Assembly: GCF_000317895.1 (NCBI RefSeq)
Contig: NC_019567.1
Span: forward strand, 930,001-994,000
Direction of reading: 5' to 3'
From: Bdellovibrio bacteriovorus str. Tiberius
GTDB taxonomy: Bacteria; Bdellovibrionota; Bdellovibrionia; Bdellovibrionales; Bdellovibrionaceae
DNA length: 64,000 nt
Of the stretch, positions 51,866 to 60,031 are shown piece after piece. The notes beneath the pieces were generated by a model. It did not search any database. It had not been told where the DNA came from and was given only the letters and a program-made list of their open reading frames with translations. Position 1 is the stretch's first letter, and each line of letters begins with the position of its first letter. A program made the position numbers and the translations under genes.

Positions 51866-52635
51866 ATCCAACAATGGTGATCTTTAAGAAAGAACTTAAA
51901 GGCTTTTATTTTAACTCGACGTTCTGGGTGATCTGCTTCCTGATGAGCCTGGTGTTCAGCTGGGTGTATCCAATTCAATTGAATTTGTTTTCGCAGCTTT
52001 TGATGAACTACGTGATGCAACAAGGGGTTCCCCAGAACCAGTTGAACATTCATTACGGGGTTTTCCTGCGTCAGCTGTCGTACCTGAATCTGCTTTTGAT
52101 TTTTGTGGTTCCGGCTTTGACGATGAAACTGTTTGCGGAAGAAAAGAAGCTGCGCACATTTGATCTGCTTCTGACTTCACCAGTGACATCCCTGCAGATC
52201 GTGATGGGTAAGTACCTGGCGGCCTTGGGTGCCGTGGGTGGTCTGGTGATGCTGGCATTGTTGTACCCGGTGGCGACCTCCACTTTGGCGACCGTGAACT
52301 GGGGCCCGCTGATTGTGGCCTTCCTGGGGATCTTCCTGGTGGGAGCGGTGTATGCAGCGATGAATCTGTTTGCGTCTTCACTGACTGAAAACAGCATCGT
52401 GGCCTATGTGGCGTCGGTGATTTTCAACGTGTCCATCTGGTTTGTCGGTATCGGCACGGAAGTGATGGACAGCGAAGCGGCTCGCAAGGTCTTTGAGCAT
52501 GTTTCCCTGAGCAGTCATCTTTCCAGTCTGGTGGAAGGCACTGTGCGCTCGAATGCGCTGGTGTTTTTCTTCAGTATTATTGTCCTGTTCTGTTTCCTGG
52601 CAGAGCGTGTTGTTGAATCCTCACGTTGGAGATAA
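51862..52635 (+). CDS. ABC-2 type permease, GldF-like
   Basis: A 257-residue membrane protein with six spans (about 20-40, 70-95, 115-140, 148-170, 180-200, 230-250). It has the ABC-2 wording LRTFDLLLTSPVTSLQIVMGKYLAAL near the second to third span. It overlaps the ATPase gene by ATGA. GldF is the matching class in the Gld set. Confidence 0.85.
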   Translation: MNPTMVIFKKELKGFYFNSTFWVICFLMSLVFSWVYPIQLNLFSQLLMNYVMQQGVPQNQLNIHYGVFLRQLSYLNLLLIFVVPALTMKLFAEEKKLRTFDLLLTSPVTSLQIVMGKYLAALGAVGGLVMLALLYPVATSTLATVNWGPLIVAFLGIFLVGAVYAAMNLFASSLTENSIVAYVASVIFNVSIWFVGIGTEVMDSEAARKVFEHVSLSSHLSSLVEGTVRSNALVFFFSIIVLFCFLAERVVESSRWR

Positions 52636-52638
52636 GTC

Positions 52639-54174
52639 ATGAGTAAATTGAGCAAAATTTCTTTCCTGTTCGCTGGGTTTTCTTTGGTCGCCATGTCCAT
52701 CACTCGTTACCTTTTGGGTGACTGGGTTCCGTTCTGCTGGCTGGCTTTGGGCCTGGCGGTGGTGTTTGTTCTGGTCGGGCTTATCAAGGACCGTGCATTC
52801 TTTAAAGAGTTCTTCACCATGAAGACGACCAAAGAAGGCATGAGCATGGGGATGCTGATCCTTTTGTTGCTGGCAGTGCTGGGGGCGGTGAACTATATCG
52901 GCGCCCGTCATACCAAGACCTGGGATTTTTCTTCCGCACGAGTGAACACTTTGTCTGAACAGTCTATCCAGCTGGTGAAAAATCTGGATTCAGATCTGAA
53001 AGTTTATTTCTTCTATAAAAAAGGCGTGGAAGGCAACGAAGAAAACCGTCGTCTGTTCCGCGAGCTGATCAAAAAGTACCAGGATCACAGCAGCAAAGTG
53101 CAGCTGGATTTCGTGGAAGTGAATGAACGTCCGGATCTGGCGCAAGAGTACGGCATCGACAAGGGCAGTGGGGTGGTGTTCCTGGATTACAAAGGCCGCC
53201 GCAACCGTATCGAAAAAATCGACGAGCAGGATTTCACTAGTGCTTTGGTGAAAGTGACGCGTGAAAAGAACAAGACAGTTTACTTCACCGTAGGGCACGG
53301 TGAAAAAGCCCTGAGCGAAAACAAAGAAGGTCTGGGACTGGGTTCTTTGAAGTCGTTGCTTGAAAACAACCGTTACACCGTAAAAGAACTTTCCCTGATC
53401 CAAAATGCCAAGATTCCTGACGATGCGGATGTGATCGTGGTGGCGGGCCCGGTTCAGGGCTTCCAGGCTTTTGAGATTGAGGCTTTGGAAGGTTACCTGA
53501 AAAACGGCGGCAGTCTGTTCCTAGCGATAGAGTCCCAGAATACGGCGGGTCTTGAAAAGCTGGTTGCCAAGATGGGTGTGCAGTTTGAAAACAACTACAT
53601 CCTGAATCAGGTTGAAACCGTCATGGGTAAAGGCATCAATCAGGGGCCGACCATGGGTGTGATCTTCTCGATGAACAACAAGATCACAAAACCTTTCGGC
53701 CGTTCAGAAGTGACTTTGTTCCGTTATCCGCAGTCTTTGAAAAAAGTGGACATCGTCAAAGGCGTGGTCGTGGATGAGCTGGTTTCCACCGCTCCGAACG
53801 CGATGGCGTTTCCGTCCATGCAGATCCGCGGCGAAGGGCCTGAGAACACTTACGCGCTAGTGGATGAAGTCAGCGGTAAATGGGCTGGTGATGAAAATGC
53901 CAAGGACTTTGCCGCGATCATCGCCGGGGATGTGGATTTCCTGACGAACCAAATGCTGTATCAGAACCTGAACCGTGATCTAGTGCTGAATTCCATTGCC
54001 GCCCTGGCCAAAGAGGAAAACCTGATCAGCATCACGCCGAAAGAGCCTTTGGCGACACAAATGATCATGACAGAAACCAAGTTTGGTCTTTTCTTGTTTG
54101 CTTTCATCATCCCACTTCCTATTCTTTTGTTGGGCACCAGCATCGGTCTGTGGCTTAGAAGGAGAAATGCGTAA
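52639..54174 (+). CDS. GldG-like ABC auxiliary protein
   Basis: A 511-residue protein: two N-terminal spans (about 10-50) and one near 75-90, then a large soluble domain (100-475) of the ABC_transp_aux type with NTLSEQSIQLVKNLD, YFTVGHGEKAL and LEGYLKNGGSLFLAIE, and a C-terminal span (about 485-505). Thus the domain sits outside the cytoplasm between anchors. GGAG precedes the ATG, four bases after the permease stop. Confidence 0.85.
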   Translation: MSKLSKISFLFAGFSLVAMSITRYLLGDWVPFCWLALGLAVVFVLVGLIKDRAFFKEFFTMKTTKEGMSMGMLILLLLAVLGAVNYIGARHTKTWDFSSARVNTLSEQSIQLVKNLDSDLKVYFFYKKGVEGNEENRRLFRELIKKYQDHSSKVQLDFVEVNERPDLAQEYGIDKGSGVVFLDYKGRRNRIEKIDEQDFTSALVKVTREKNKTVYFTVGHGEKALSENKEGLGLGSLKSLLENNRYTVKELSLIQNAKIPDDADVIVVAGPVQGFQAFEIEALEGYLKNGGSLFLAIESQNTAGLEKLVAKMGVQFENNYILNQVETVMGKGINQGPTMGVIFSMNNKITKPFGRSEVTLFRYPQSLKKVDIVKGVVVDELVSTAPNAMAFPSMQIRGEGPENTYALVDEVSGKWAGDENAKDFAAIIAGDVDFLTNQMLYQNLNRDLVLNSIAALAKEENLISITPKEPLATQMIMTETKFGLFLFAFIIPLPILLLGTSIGLWLRRRNA

Positions 54175-55157
54175 TGAAACTTAAAGGGCGTTCAATTCTT
54201 GTCATCTGTCTGCTGGTTTTTGGTGGTTATGCGGTTTACGACTTCTTCCACGAAAAAAAGATGGAAGAAAAGCGTTCCATGGACGCGCGCCTGATGACCG
54301 TGAACTTTGAACAAGTGGACTGGGTTCAGGTCGAAAAAGGGGATCAGAAGATCACCCTGAAACGCACCGTGGATGGCTGGAATATGGAAGAGCCCTTGAA
54401 GGATCTGGCCGACAACACCGCAGTGGATGACTTTGTCAAAGGTGCATTCCCAGAGCGTGTCATTGAAACAGCCGCTGAAGGTGACAGCATCAACTGGGCG
54501 GTCTATGGGTTGGATAAACCCGCGGGCAAAGTGACTTTCAAGACGACAGCCGGTGCTCAAAACGTTTTTGAGATTTCTGAAAAGCGCAATTTTGAAGACA
54601 ACGTGTTTGCCCGCCGTGATGGTGAAAACAAGGTTCTGGTCGTGAACTCGATCTGGCAAAGTCGTGTCAGCAAAGGTGTTATGGATTTCCGCGAACGCCG
54701 TTTCCTGCGCCATAAAATTGCCAGTGTGGATGAAATTCGTCTGAAAAACCAGATGGGATCTTTGGAGATCCGCCGCGTGGAAGGCCAGTGGGTGGCCCCA
54801 GCCCAGAAGGATCTGAAACTGGATCAGAACAAGGTGCGTGAATTCCTGACGGCCATGGCGGATGCAAAAGCCTCTGCAATCGTGGAAGGCAAGTTGCCAG
54901 CTCTTAAGAATTTGTTTGTGATGGATTTGAAGATCGCCGACAAAAAATGGAAGGCTGAAGTGGGGCAGGCTCAGGATTTGGGTATTTTTGCCAAAGTTTC
55001 AGAACCTGCTCAATCCATGAAGATGGAGCCGGGTGCCCTGGATCGTTTTATCAAAGTCACTTTGGCTGACTTGCGTGAAGTGTCCGAGCAGAAGCAACCT
55101 AAAAAAAGTGAAGCAGAAGAATCGCAGGCCATGATGGCCGAGCAGAAAGAAAAGTAA
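54174..55157 (+). CDS. DUF4340 membrane-anchored periplasmic protein
   Basis: A 327-residue protein: one N-terminal span (6-25) then the DUF4340 repeats, with WVQVEKGDQKITLKRTVDGW and FRERRFLRHKIASVDEIRLKN as family marks, and a Lys/Glu-rich tail. DUF4340 proteins commonly follow GldF/GldG genes. It starts on the last base of the GldG-like stop (TAATG) and ends on the first base of the GHMP kinase gene. Confidence 0.82.
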   Translation: MKLKGRSILVICLLVFGGYAVYDFFHEKKMEEKRSMDARLMTVNFEQVDWVQVEKGDQKITLKRTVDGWNMEEPLKDLADNTAVDDFVKGAFPERVIETAAEGDSINWAVYGLDKPAGKVTFKTTAGAQNVFEISEKRNFEDNVFARRDGENKVLVVNSIWQSRVSKGVMDFRERRFLRHKIASVDEIRLKNQMGSLEIRRVEGQWVAPAQKDLKLDQNKVREFLTAMADAKASAIVEGKLPALKNLFVMDLKIADKKWKAEVGQAQDLGIFAKVSEPAQSMKMEPGALDRFIKVTLADLREVSEQKQPKKSEAEESQAMMAEQKEK

Positions 55158-56149
55158 TGCAGAAGATTGTAGTTAAATCTCCGACACGTGTGGATTTGGC
55201 TGGGGGCACATTGGATTTGTGGCCCCTTTATTTGTTTATCAATGGAGCTTCCACCGTCAATGTGGCTATTGATATCTACACTGTTGCGGAACTGACTCCG
55301 CATGATGATTCCACCATTGTACTGGAATCCGCAGATTTGAAATTGCGCAAGGCCTACAGCAACCTGCAAGAGGCCTTGGCGGATGCGGATCCTCAGATGA
55401 TTCTGCTGCAAACCCAGCTGCGTTACTGGATGCCGCAAAAAGGTTTCACTTTAAAGACGTCTTCGCAAAGCCCGGTGGGCGGGGGATTGGGCGGAAGCTC
55501 CAGTCTGACAATCAGCCTTATGAAAGCTTTTGCGCAGTTCTGTGGAAAGCCATTCAAAGATGTGCACAACATGGTTCATGTAGCCCACAATATCGAGGCT
55601 GAGATTTTGAACACTCCAACAGGGACCCAGGATTATTATCCGGCGGCTTCCGGTGGGATCAATGTCCTGCACTATAGCTATGACGGCATCGAACAAAAGG
55701 TTCTGCCAGTGTCACACACGCCGCTGGCTGAAAAGTTCATGCTGGTCTATACCGGTAAGGCCCATCATTCCGGTCTTAACAACTTTGAGGTGATGAAGGA
55801 TTCCGTTATCAAGGATGCGCGAACATTACAGGCCCTGCGTGATCTCAAAGGTATTGCTATTGAGACCGAGCATGCCATCCGCGCCGGCAACTGGAAAGAC
55901 CTGGGAGGGTTGTTTAAACGCGAATTTGAAGCCCGTGTCCGCTTGGCCCCGGAATTTTCAAGTCCTGAGATCTACAAGCTTGCGGAAGTCTCTTTGCAGA
56001 ATGGGGCAGAGGCTGTTAAAATTTGTGGAGCTGGGGGCGGTGGCTGTGTGCTGGTTTGGTGTCCTCCGGATAAACGTGAGGGAGTAGCCAACGCATGCCA
56101 AAAAGCCGGCTTCCAGGTGATGGACGCAAAACCCGTCGATCCCCTGTAA
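55157..56149 (+). CDS. GHMP-family sugar kinase
   Basis: A 330-residue GHMP kinase. PTRVDLAGGTLDLWPLYLF is the N-terminal substrate motif; SPVGGGLGGSSSLTISL (about 103-119) the ATP loop; ICGAGGGGCVLVWC the C-terminal motif 3. It is nearest to heptose-7-phosphate kinase (HddA) and fucose kinase-like members, so a role in surface sugar synthesis is possible. Translationally linked to DUF4340 (TAATG), which ties a sugar kinase to an envelope ABC system. The next gene starts 55 bases before its stop. Confidence 0.82.
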   Translation: MQKIVVKSPTRVDLAGGTLDLWPLYLFINGASTVNVAIDIYTVAELTPHDDSTIVLESADLKLRKAYSNLQEALADADPQMILLQTQLRYWMPQKGFTLKTSSQSPVGGGLGGSSSLTISLMKAFAQFCGKPFKDVHNMVHVAHNIEAEILNTPTGTQDYYPAASGGINVLHYSYDGIEQKVLPVSHTPLAEKFMLVYTGKAHHSGLNNFEVMKDSVIKDARTLQALRDLKGIAIETEHAIRAGNWKDLGGLFKREFEARVRLAPEFSSPEIYKLAEVSLQNGAEAVKICGAGGGGCVLVWCPPDKREGVANACQKAGFQVMDAKPVDPL

Positions 56150-57033
56150 AGAAAAAGACGACGAAGAAGACCGCAGTTAAAAAAACTGCGGCTTCGGCGA
56201 CGCATGCCGGAGATGTTCATCGTTTCATCGGTCTGTCCCTGGGGGGCGGTAAAACCGACAAGGCCTGTCTGGCCGTTCTGGAATACTATCCCAAACATAA
56301 AAAAATCTTTCTGTCGCGCTTGGTGGAAAAAATCAAGAGCGACGAAGTTCATTCCGCTGATTTCAAAATTCAGGAAGTCATCCGTCAGTATCACAACGAA
56401 ATTGATCTGATTGCGTTTGATGTGCCATTCAATTTGCCGGTGTGTCTGCAATCGGATGATTGCTGCACCAGTATCGAGGATTGTAAAAAGCCCCACGTTA
56501 AATGGATGTGGGATTACACCCGCAAATTGCACAAGAAGAAAAAACCGCGCAAGCTTTTCACTCCGTATACTCAGCGCTGTGTGGAGATGTATGTGTCTTC
56601 CGAACTGGAAGAACCTTTCATTCTTCAGCACGCGATGGGGGCGAACACCGCACCCTTGTTGGCGCGGGCGATGTACTTGAAGCGCGGGTTGAAAGCCAAA
56701 TGCATCGAGGTCTTTCCGAAGCTTTCTGTATGGCGACTGGGGCGGTCCTTGAACGTGATGAAAAGTCACCTGCGCTTTCATAAGCACGCCATCGGAGGGG
56801 ATGAAAGTCGGCGCGAGATACTGCACGCCTTAAGCGCTCATAATGTCGCGTTCGTCTATGATCAGGACGTAAAACTGATGATTGAAAACAATCACGCCTT
56901 CGAAGCCTTTATATGTGCTTTGACGGCCTTCCTAAGTTTCAAGGGCGGCACCGAGCCTCGCCCAGATGGGTTTCCTTCCAACGAAGACTGGATTGAATTC
57001 CCACGTCTGAATGCGCGTTGGGACGGATTCTAA
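56095..57033 (+). CDS. DUF429-type predicted nuclease with basic N-terminal tail
   Basis: A 312-residue protein. The first 40 residues are Lys/Arg-rich, resembling the nucleic-acid-binding tails of this genome's other proteins. The core FIGLSLGGGKTDKACLAV and IAFDVPFNLP, with two acidic positions, are DUF429 (RNase H-like fold) marks; FEAFICALTAFL is the closing motif. The family is predicted to cut nucleic acid, but activity is untested. Cys-rich CLQSDDCCTSIEDCKK around 115-130 may bind a metal. It overlaps the kinase gene by 55 bases in another frame. A large palindromic element starts three bases after its stop. Confidence 0.78.
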   Translation: MPKSRLPGDGRKTRRSPVKKKTTKKTAVKKTAASATHAGDVHRFIGLSLGGGKTDKACLAVLEYYPKHKKIFLSRLVEKIKSDEVHSADFKIQEVIRQYHNEIDLIAFDVPFNLPVCLQSDDCCTSIEDCKKPHVKWMWDYTRKLHKKKKPRKLFTPYTQRCVEMYVSSELEEPFILQHAMGANTAPLLARAMYLKRGLKAKCIEVFPKLSVWRLGRSLNVMKSHLRFHKHAIGGDESRREILHALSAHNVAFVYDQDVKLMIENNHAFEAFICALTAFLSFKGGTEPRPDGFPSNEDWIEFPRLNARWDGF

Positions 57034-57035
57034 TC

Positions 57036-57194
57036 GGCCCTGCCTAGGTGTGGGGCTACCCTCAGTCAGTAATTTCGCGACACGCCATCCGGGCTCTGCC
57101 GTGGCCCGCGCTTTCGCGCGGGTGCGCGCCGTCGTGGCGCCCACGGAGGTCGCTGCATTTCTGCCTGTGTGTAGCCCCGCACCTAGGCAGGGCC
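57036..57194. repeat. 159-bp multi-branched palindromic element
   Basis: Outer arms 57036-57059 and 57171-57194 are inverted repeats of 24 bp with one mismatch, which becomes a G-U pair in RNA. Inside, CCGTGG (57099-57104) and CCACGG (57141-57146) close a junction with two hairpins: CCCGCGC-TTTC-GCGCGGG (57105-57122) and GCGCC-GTCGT-GGCGC (57126-57140). GCGAC/GTCGC adds another short stem. It is far more G+C-rich than its surroundings, starts three bases after a stop codon and has no T-tract. It may be a MITE-like or REP-type repeat or a structured RNA. Small open frames through it are by-products of its G+C content. The remaining 57195-57337 holds a likely promoter. Confidence 0.8.
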
Positions 57195-57280
57195 TCAGTT
57201 TGCGTTAGTGAACTAAGATTAGGGTTCTTAAGTTTGTTGCGTGGCAACTTTTGCTTTGTGCTAGCGCAGAGTGAGAGGGC

Positions 57281-57309
57281 TTGAGCAAATGGGGGGGCAG
57301 CTATTAAAT
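57281..57309 (+). promoter_or_regulatory. predicted promoter of the methyltransferase gene at 57338
   Basis: TTGAGC (57281-57286) and TTAAAT (57304-57309) with a 17-base spacer that includes a run of seven G. The ribosome site AAGGGGG precedes the ATG at 57338. Confidence 0.45.
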
Positions 57310-57337
57310 AGAGTTTCCACCTTTAAGGGGGCTTTCG

Positions 57338-58150
57338 ATGGCTGATTTTCCTTATTTGCATGGGTTCACCAAAGAAGAACAAGATCGTTTGCGCAAACAG
57401 GCGCGCTTCGGTGAACACACGGTTTATCAAAATATCAATCTATCCAACGTGAAAGATCTGCTGGAAGTCGGCTGCGGGGTTGGCGCGCAAAGTGAAATTA
57501 TTTTGCGGCGTTTTCCAGACTTGAAGCTGACGGGCATTGATCGCAGCACGAAACAGCTTTCTGCCGCTAAACACCGTTTAAGTCATCTGCCCTTTGCCGA
57601 GCAGCGCTTTGATCTGAAGGAAATGGACGCCACGGCGATGGATTTTTCCTCGAATTCTTTCGACGGCGCTTTCTTGTGCTGGATCCTGGAACATGTGCCG
57701 GATCCGATCCGGGTATTGTCAGAAGTGCGCCGGGTGCTTCGTCCGGGCTCTGTGGTCTATGCCACTGAAGTGATGAACGCTTCGTTCTTCCTGGATCCGT
57801 ATTCACCGAATGTCTGGAAGTACTGGATGGCGTTCAATGAATATCAGCTGAAGCAAAAGGGTGATCCGTTTGTCGGGGCGAAGCTTGGGAATTTCTTTAT
57901 GCAGCTGGGATATCATGACATTCACACCGAAATCAAAACCTGGTTCCTGGACAATCGTTATCCGCAAGCGCGCAAAGACTGCATTGAATACTGGAGTGAG
58001 CTGTTACTAAGCGCCAGCGATCAGCTGGTGGAAGCTAAATGCATTTCCCAGGAAGTGGTTGACGGGGTGAAGGAAGAAATGGCCCGGGTTGCAAGTGATC
58101 CGAATGCCGTGTTCTTTTATTCCTTCGTTCAGGCACGAGCTCGGACCTAG
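57338..58150 (+). CDS. class I SAM-dependent methyltransferase
   Basis: A 270-residue enzyme of the UbiE/Methyltransf_11 class. LLEVGCGVGAQSEI is the SAM loop (about 47-60), LTGIDRS the acidic strand 2 end, and FDGAFLCWILEHVPDPIRVL motif II-III wording, followed by LRPGSVVYATE. The substrate, perhaps a quinone, lipid or small molecule, cannot be named. It stands alone with its own promoter and a strong terminator. Confidence 0.85.
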   Translation: MADFPYLHGFTKEEQDRLRKQARFGEHTVYQNINLSNVKDLLEVGCGVGAQSEIILRRFPDLKLTGIDRSTKQLSAAKHRLSHLPFAEQRFDLKEMDATAMDFSSNSFDGAFLCWILEHVPDPIRVLSEVRRVLRPGSVVYATEVMNASFFLDPYSPNVWKYWMAFNEYQLKQKGDPFVGAKLGNFFMQLGYHDIHTEIKTWFLDNRYPQARKDCIEYWSELLLSASDQLVEAKCISQEVVDGVKEEMARVASDPNAVFFYSFVQARART

Positions 58151-58160
58151 TTGTCATTCG

Positions 58161-58185
58161 AAGCAGGCCCGGGGGGCCTGCTTTT
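58161..58185 (+). terminator. terminator of the methyltransferase gene
   Basis: AAGCAGGCCC (58161-58170) and GGGCCTGCTT (58174-58183) form a perfect 10-bp stem with loop GGG, followed by TT. The corA stop codon lies at its edge on the other strand. Confidence 0.85.
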
Positions 58186-59110
58186 ACAGTTCTTCTTTTT
58201 TCAGCCAGCCTTTTTTATAGATCCACCAGGTGATGCCGACAACGACCATCACCATAAACGTTAAGGTGGCGTAGTAGCCGTTCGGCTCTTTCAGTTCGGG
58301 CATATTTTCAAAGTTCATCCCGTAAACTCCGGCGATGAAATTCAAAGGCAAGAAGAACAAGGAAAGCACGGTCAAAACCCGCATCACTTCATTGGTGCGG
58401 AAAGACGCTTCATTGGTTTTTTGTGACATCAAGGACAGATGCAGATTCAAAAGACCAGTGATTTCTTCATAGATATCATCGGCATAAAAGGCCACTTTAT
58501 CCAAAGGTTCACGCACCTGCTGCACGTCTTTCAGGGGAATGTTTTCGTGATGATGAATTTTGTTAAAGACATCTGCGGTGAATTTGAAAATCTTGCGATA
58601 AGACGCGGCTTTTCGTTTGATGTGATAACCTTCACGCAGGATCGTGCGGCGTTTAAGTGCAAACACGCGCTCTTCAATCACATCGGTTTTGGAATCCAGC
58701 ACATCCAGGGGCGCATCAAAACTTTTCACCGTCTGCACACACAGGGATTTCACCAGGGTATACAGCGGAATCTGTTCAAAAGCGACTTTGTCTTTTTTGA
58801 TGGAAATGCATTCCAGCGGTGCGCGGTGAATTGTCAGCAAAAAGTCCTGACCGACAAAGAAGATGACCTTGGTGGTCAGTTCCTGCATGGTGCCGGCTTT
58901 GGGTTTTGCCTGCGCATCATGGTGGCGCAGAATGAAAAAGCATACTTTTTCAAAGAACGTGCACATCGGCAAATGTTCGGGATCAAGACACGTCGTCAAG
59001 GCCTGCAGGGGAATGGGAAATTCCTCGGCCAGCTGACGCAGATCCTCCTGCGAAGGAGCTTCACAATCGACCCACTTATAGTCTTGCCATTGATGTTCGA
59101 ATCGTTTCAT
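58184..59110 (-). CDS. corA: CorA-type magnesium transporter
   Basis: A 308-residue CorA: a cytoplasmic funnel domain of about 245 residues, then two membrane helices with the signature GMNFENMPE between them and a closing basic KKGWLKKEEL. It carries Mg (or Co/Ni) as a pentamer. Its start codon is nine bases from the start of the divergent hydrolase gene, so the two promoters must lie inside each other's coding sequence. Long open frames opposite it are codon shadows. Confidence 0.92.
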   Translation of the reverse strand: MKRFEHQWQDYKWVDCEAPSQEDLRQLAEEFPIPLQALTTCLDPEHLPMCTFFEKVCFFILRHHDAQAKPKAGTMQELTTKVIFFVGQDFLLTIHRAPLECISIKKDKVAFEQIPLYTLVKSLCVQTVKSFDAPLDVLDSKTDVIEERVFALKRRTILREGYHIKRKAASYRKIFKFTADVFNKIHHHENIPLKDVQQVREPLDKVAFYADDIYEEITGLLNLHLSLMSQKTNEASFRTNEVMRVLTVLSLFFLPLNFIAGVYGMNFENMPELKEPNGYYATLTFMVMVVVGITWWIYKKGWLKKEEL

Positions 59111-59119
59111 GATTCCAGT

Positions 59120-59974
59120 ATGACAAAGTTTTCGGGGCTTCGCCGTTTCTTTTTCGGATGCATCGCGACGATGCTGCTGACGGGGTGTCAGTCATTTTTC
59201 TATTATCCGATGAAAGAAAAGCTCTTTGATCCGGCACGCATTAAATTAAACCCAGAAGATGTGTATTTGACCACGTCCACGGGTGAAAAAGTGCACGGTT
59301 GGTACTTTGCCTCTGCACAAGCCGACAACAAAGGCACGATGCTGTTTTTTCATGGCAACGCCGAAAATCTGACATCGCATTTTCTGATGTTTCAATGGCT
59401 GCCTTCGCAAGGGTACAATTATTTTATCTTTGATTATCCTGGCTATGGTCAGTCGGGGGGCTATCCGACCCCGGAAAACACGGTGGCGGCGGGGGTTGCG
59501 GCTGCCGAGTGGCTGCATCAGAAAAAGGATTCTCGTCCCTTGATAATTTATGGTCACAGTCTGGGCGGGATCATTGCGCTTAAAACCGCTGAAGAAATCA
59601 AAGGACGTATTCCGTTGCGAAATGTGGTGATTGAAGCCAGCTTTGATTCTTATCAGGGTATGGCCAAAGGGGTGATGAACCGTCATTGGTTCACGTGGGT
59701 GTTGCAACCGCTGTCTTCTCTGGTGGTCAGTGACGAATACGCTCCGCAGTCGCTGGCGTCGCTGTCACCCATTCCATTGCTGTTCATCACCGGGACGGCG
59801 GATAAAGCGGTCGAGCCGCGATTTACCGAAAACATGTATCAGAATGCCGCCGAACCCAAAGAGCTTTGGCTGATCCCGGACGGACGTCACGGAAATCTGT
59901 ATGAAATCCGCAATGGCGAGCTGCGGGACCGCTTCTTGTCATACCTATCTAAAACTTTGACAGTCCGACAGTAG
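59120..59974 (+). CDS. alpha/beta hydrolase lipoprotein (BEM46-like)
   Basis: A 284-residue lipoprotein with lipobox LTGC near residue 22. The hydrolase fold follows: FFHGNAENLTSHF (oxyanion HG), DYPGYGQSGGYPT, GHSLGG nucleophile Ser, Asp in ITGTADKAVEP and His in GRHGNLYE. This is the BEM46/FrsA-like family of unknown ester substrates. ATG 59120 is chosen because it gives a proper lipoprotein signal; an upstream in-frame ATG 59093 would lie inside corA. Confidence 0.85.
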   Translation: MTKFSGLRRFFFGCIATMLLTGCQSFFYYPMKEKLFDPARIKLNPEDVYLTTSTGEKVHGWYFASAQADNKGTMLFFHGNAENLTSHFLMFQWLPSQGYNYFIFDYPGYGQSGGYPTPENTVAAGVAAAEWLHQKKDSRPLIIYGHSLGGIIALKTAEEIKGRIPLRNVVIEASFDSYQGMAKGVMNRHWFTWVLQPLSSLVVSDEYAPQSLASLSPIPLLFITGTADKAVEPRFTENMYQNAAEPKELWLIPDGRHGNLYEIRNGELRDRFLSYLSKTLTVRQ

Positions 59975-60031
59975 GAAGTCCGCTTTAATTGCAGCTCCCG
60001 AAAGCACGGTTCCTGCAATGTTCCGGGCAGG

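Noticed and set aside
57011-57284. Small frames across the palindromic element
   Set aside because: They arise from the G+C-rich palindrome, have Ala/Arg/Pro-biased products and no ribosome site.
58439-59119. N-terminal 227-codon extension of the hydrolase lipoprotein
   Set aside because: It lies wholly opposite corA, and the lipoprotein signal peptide begins at 59120.
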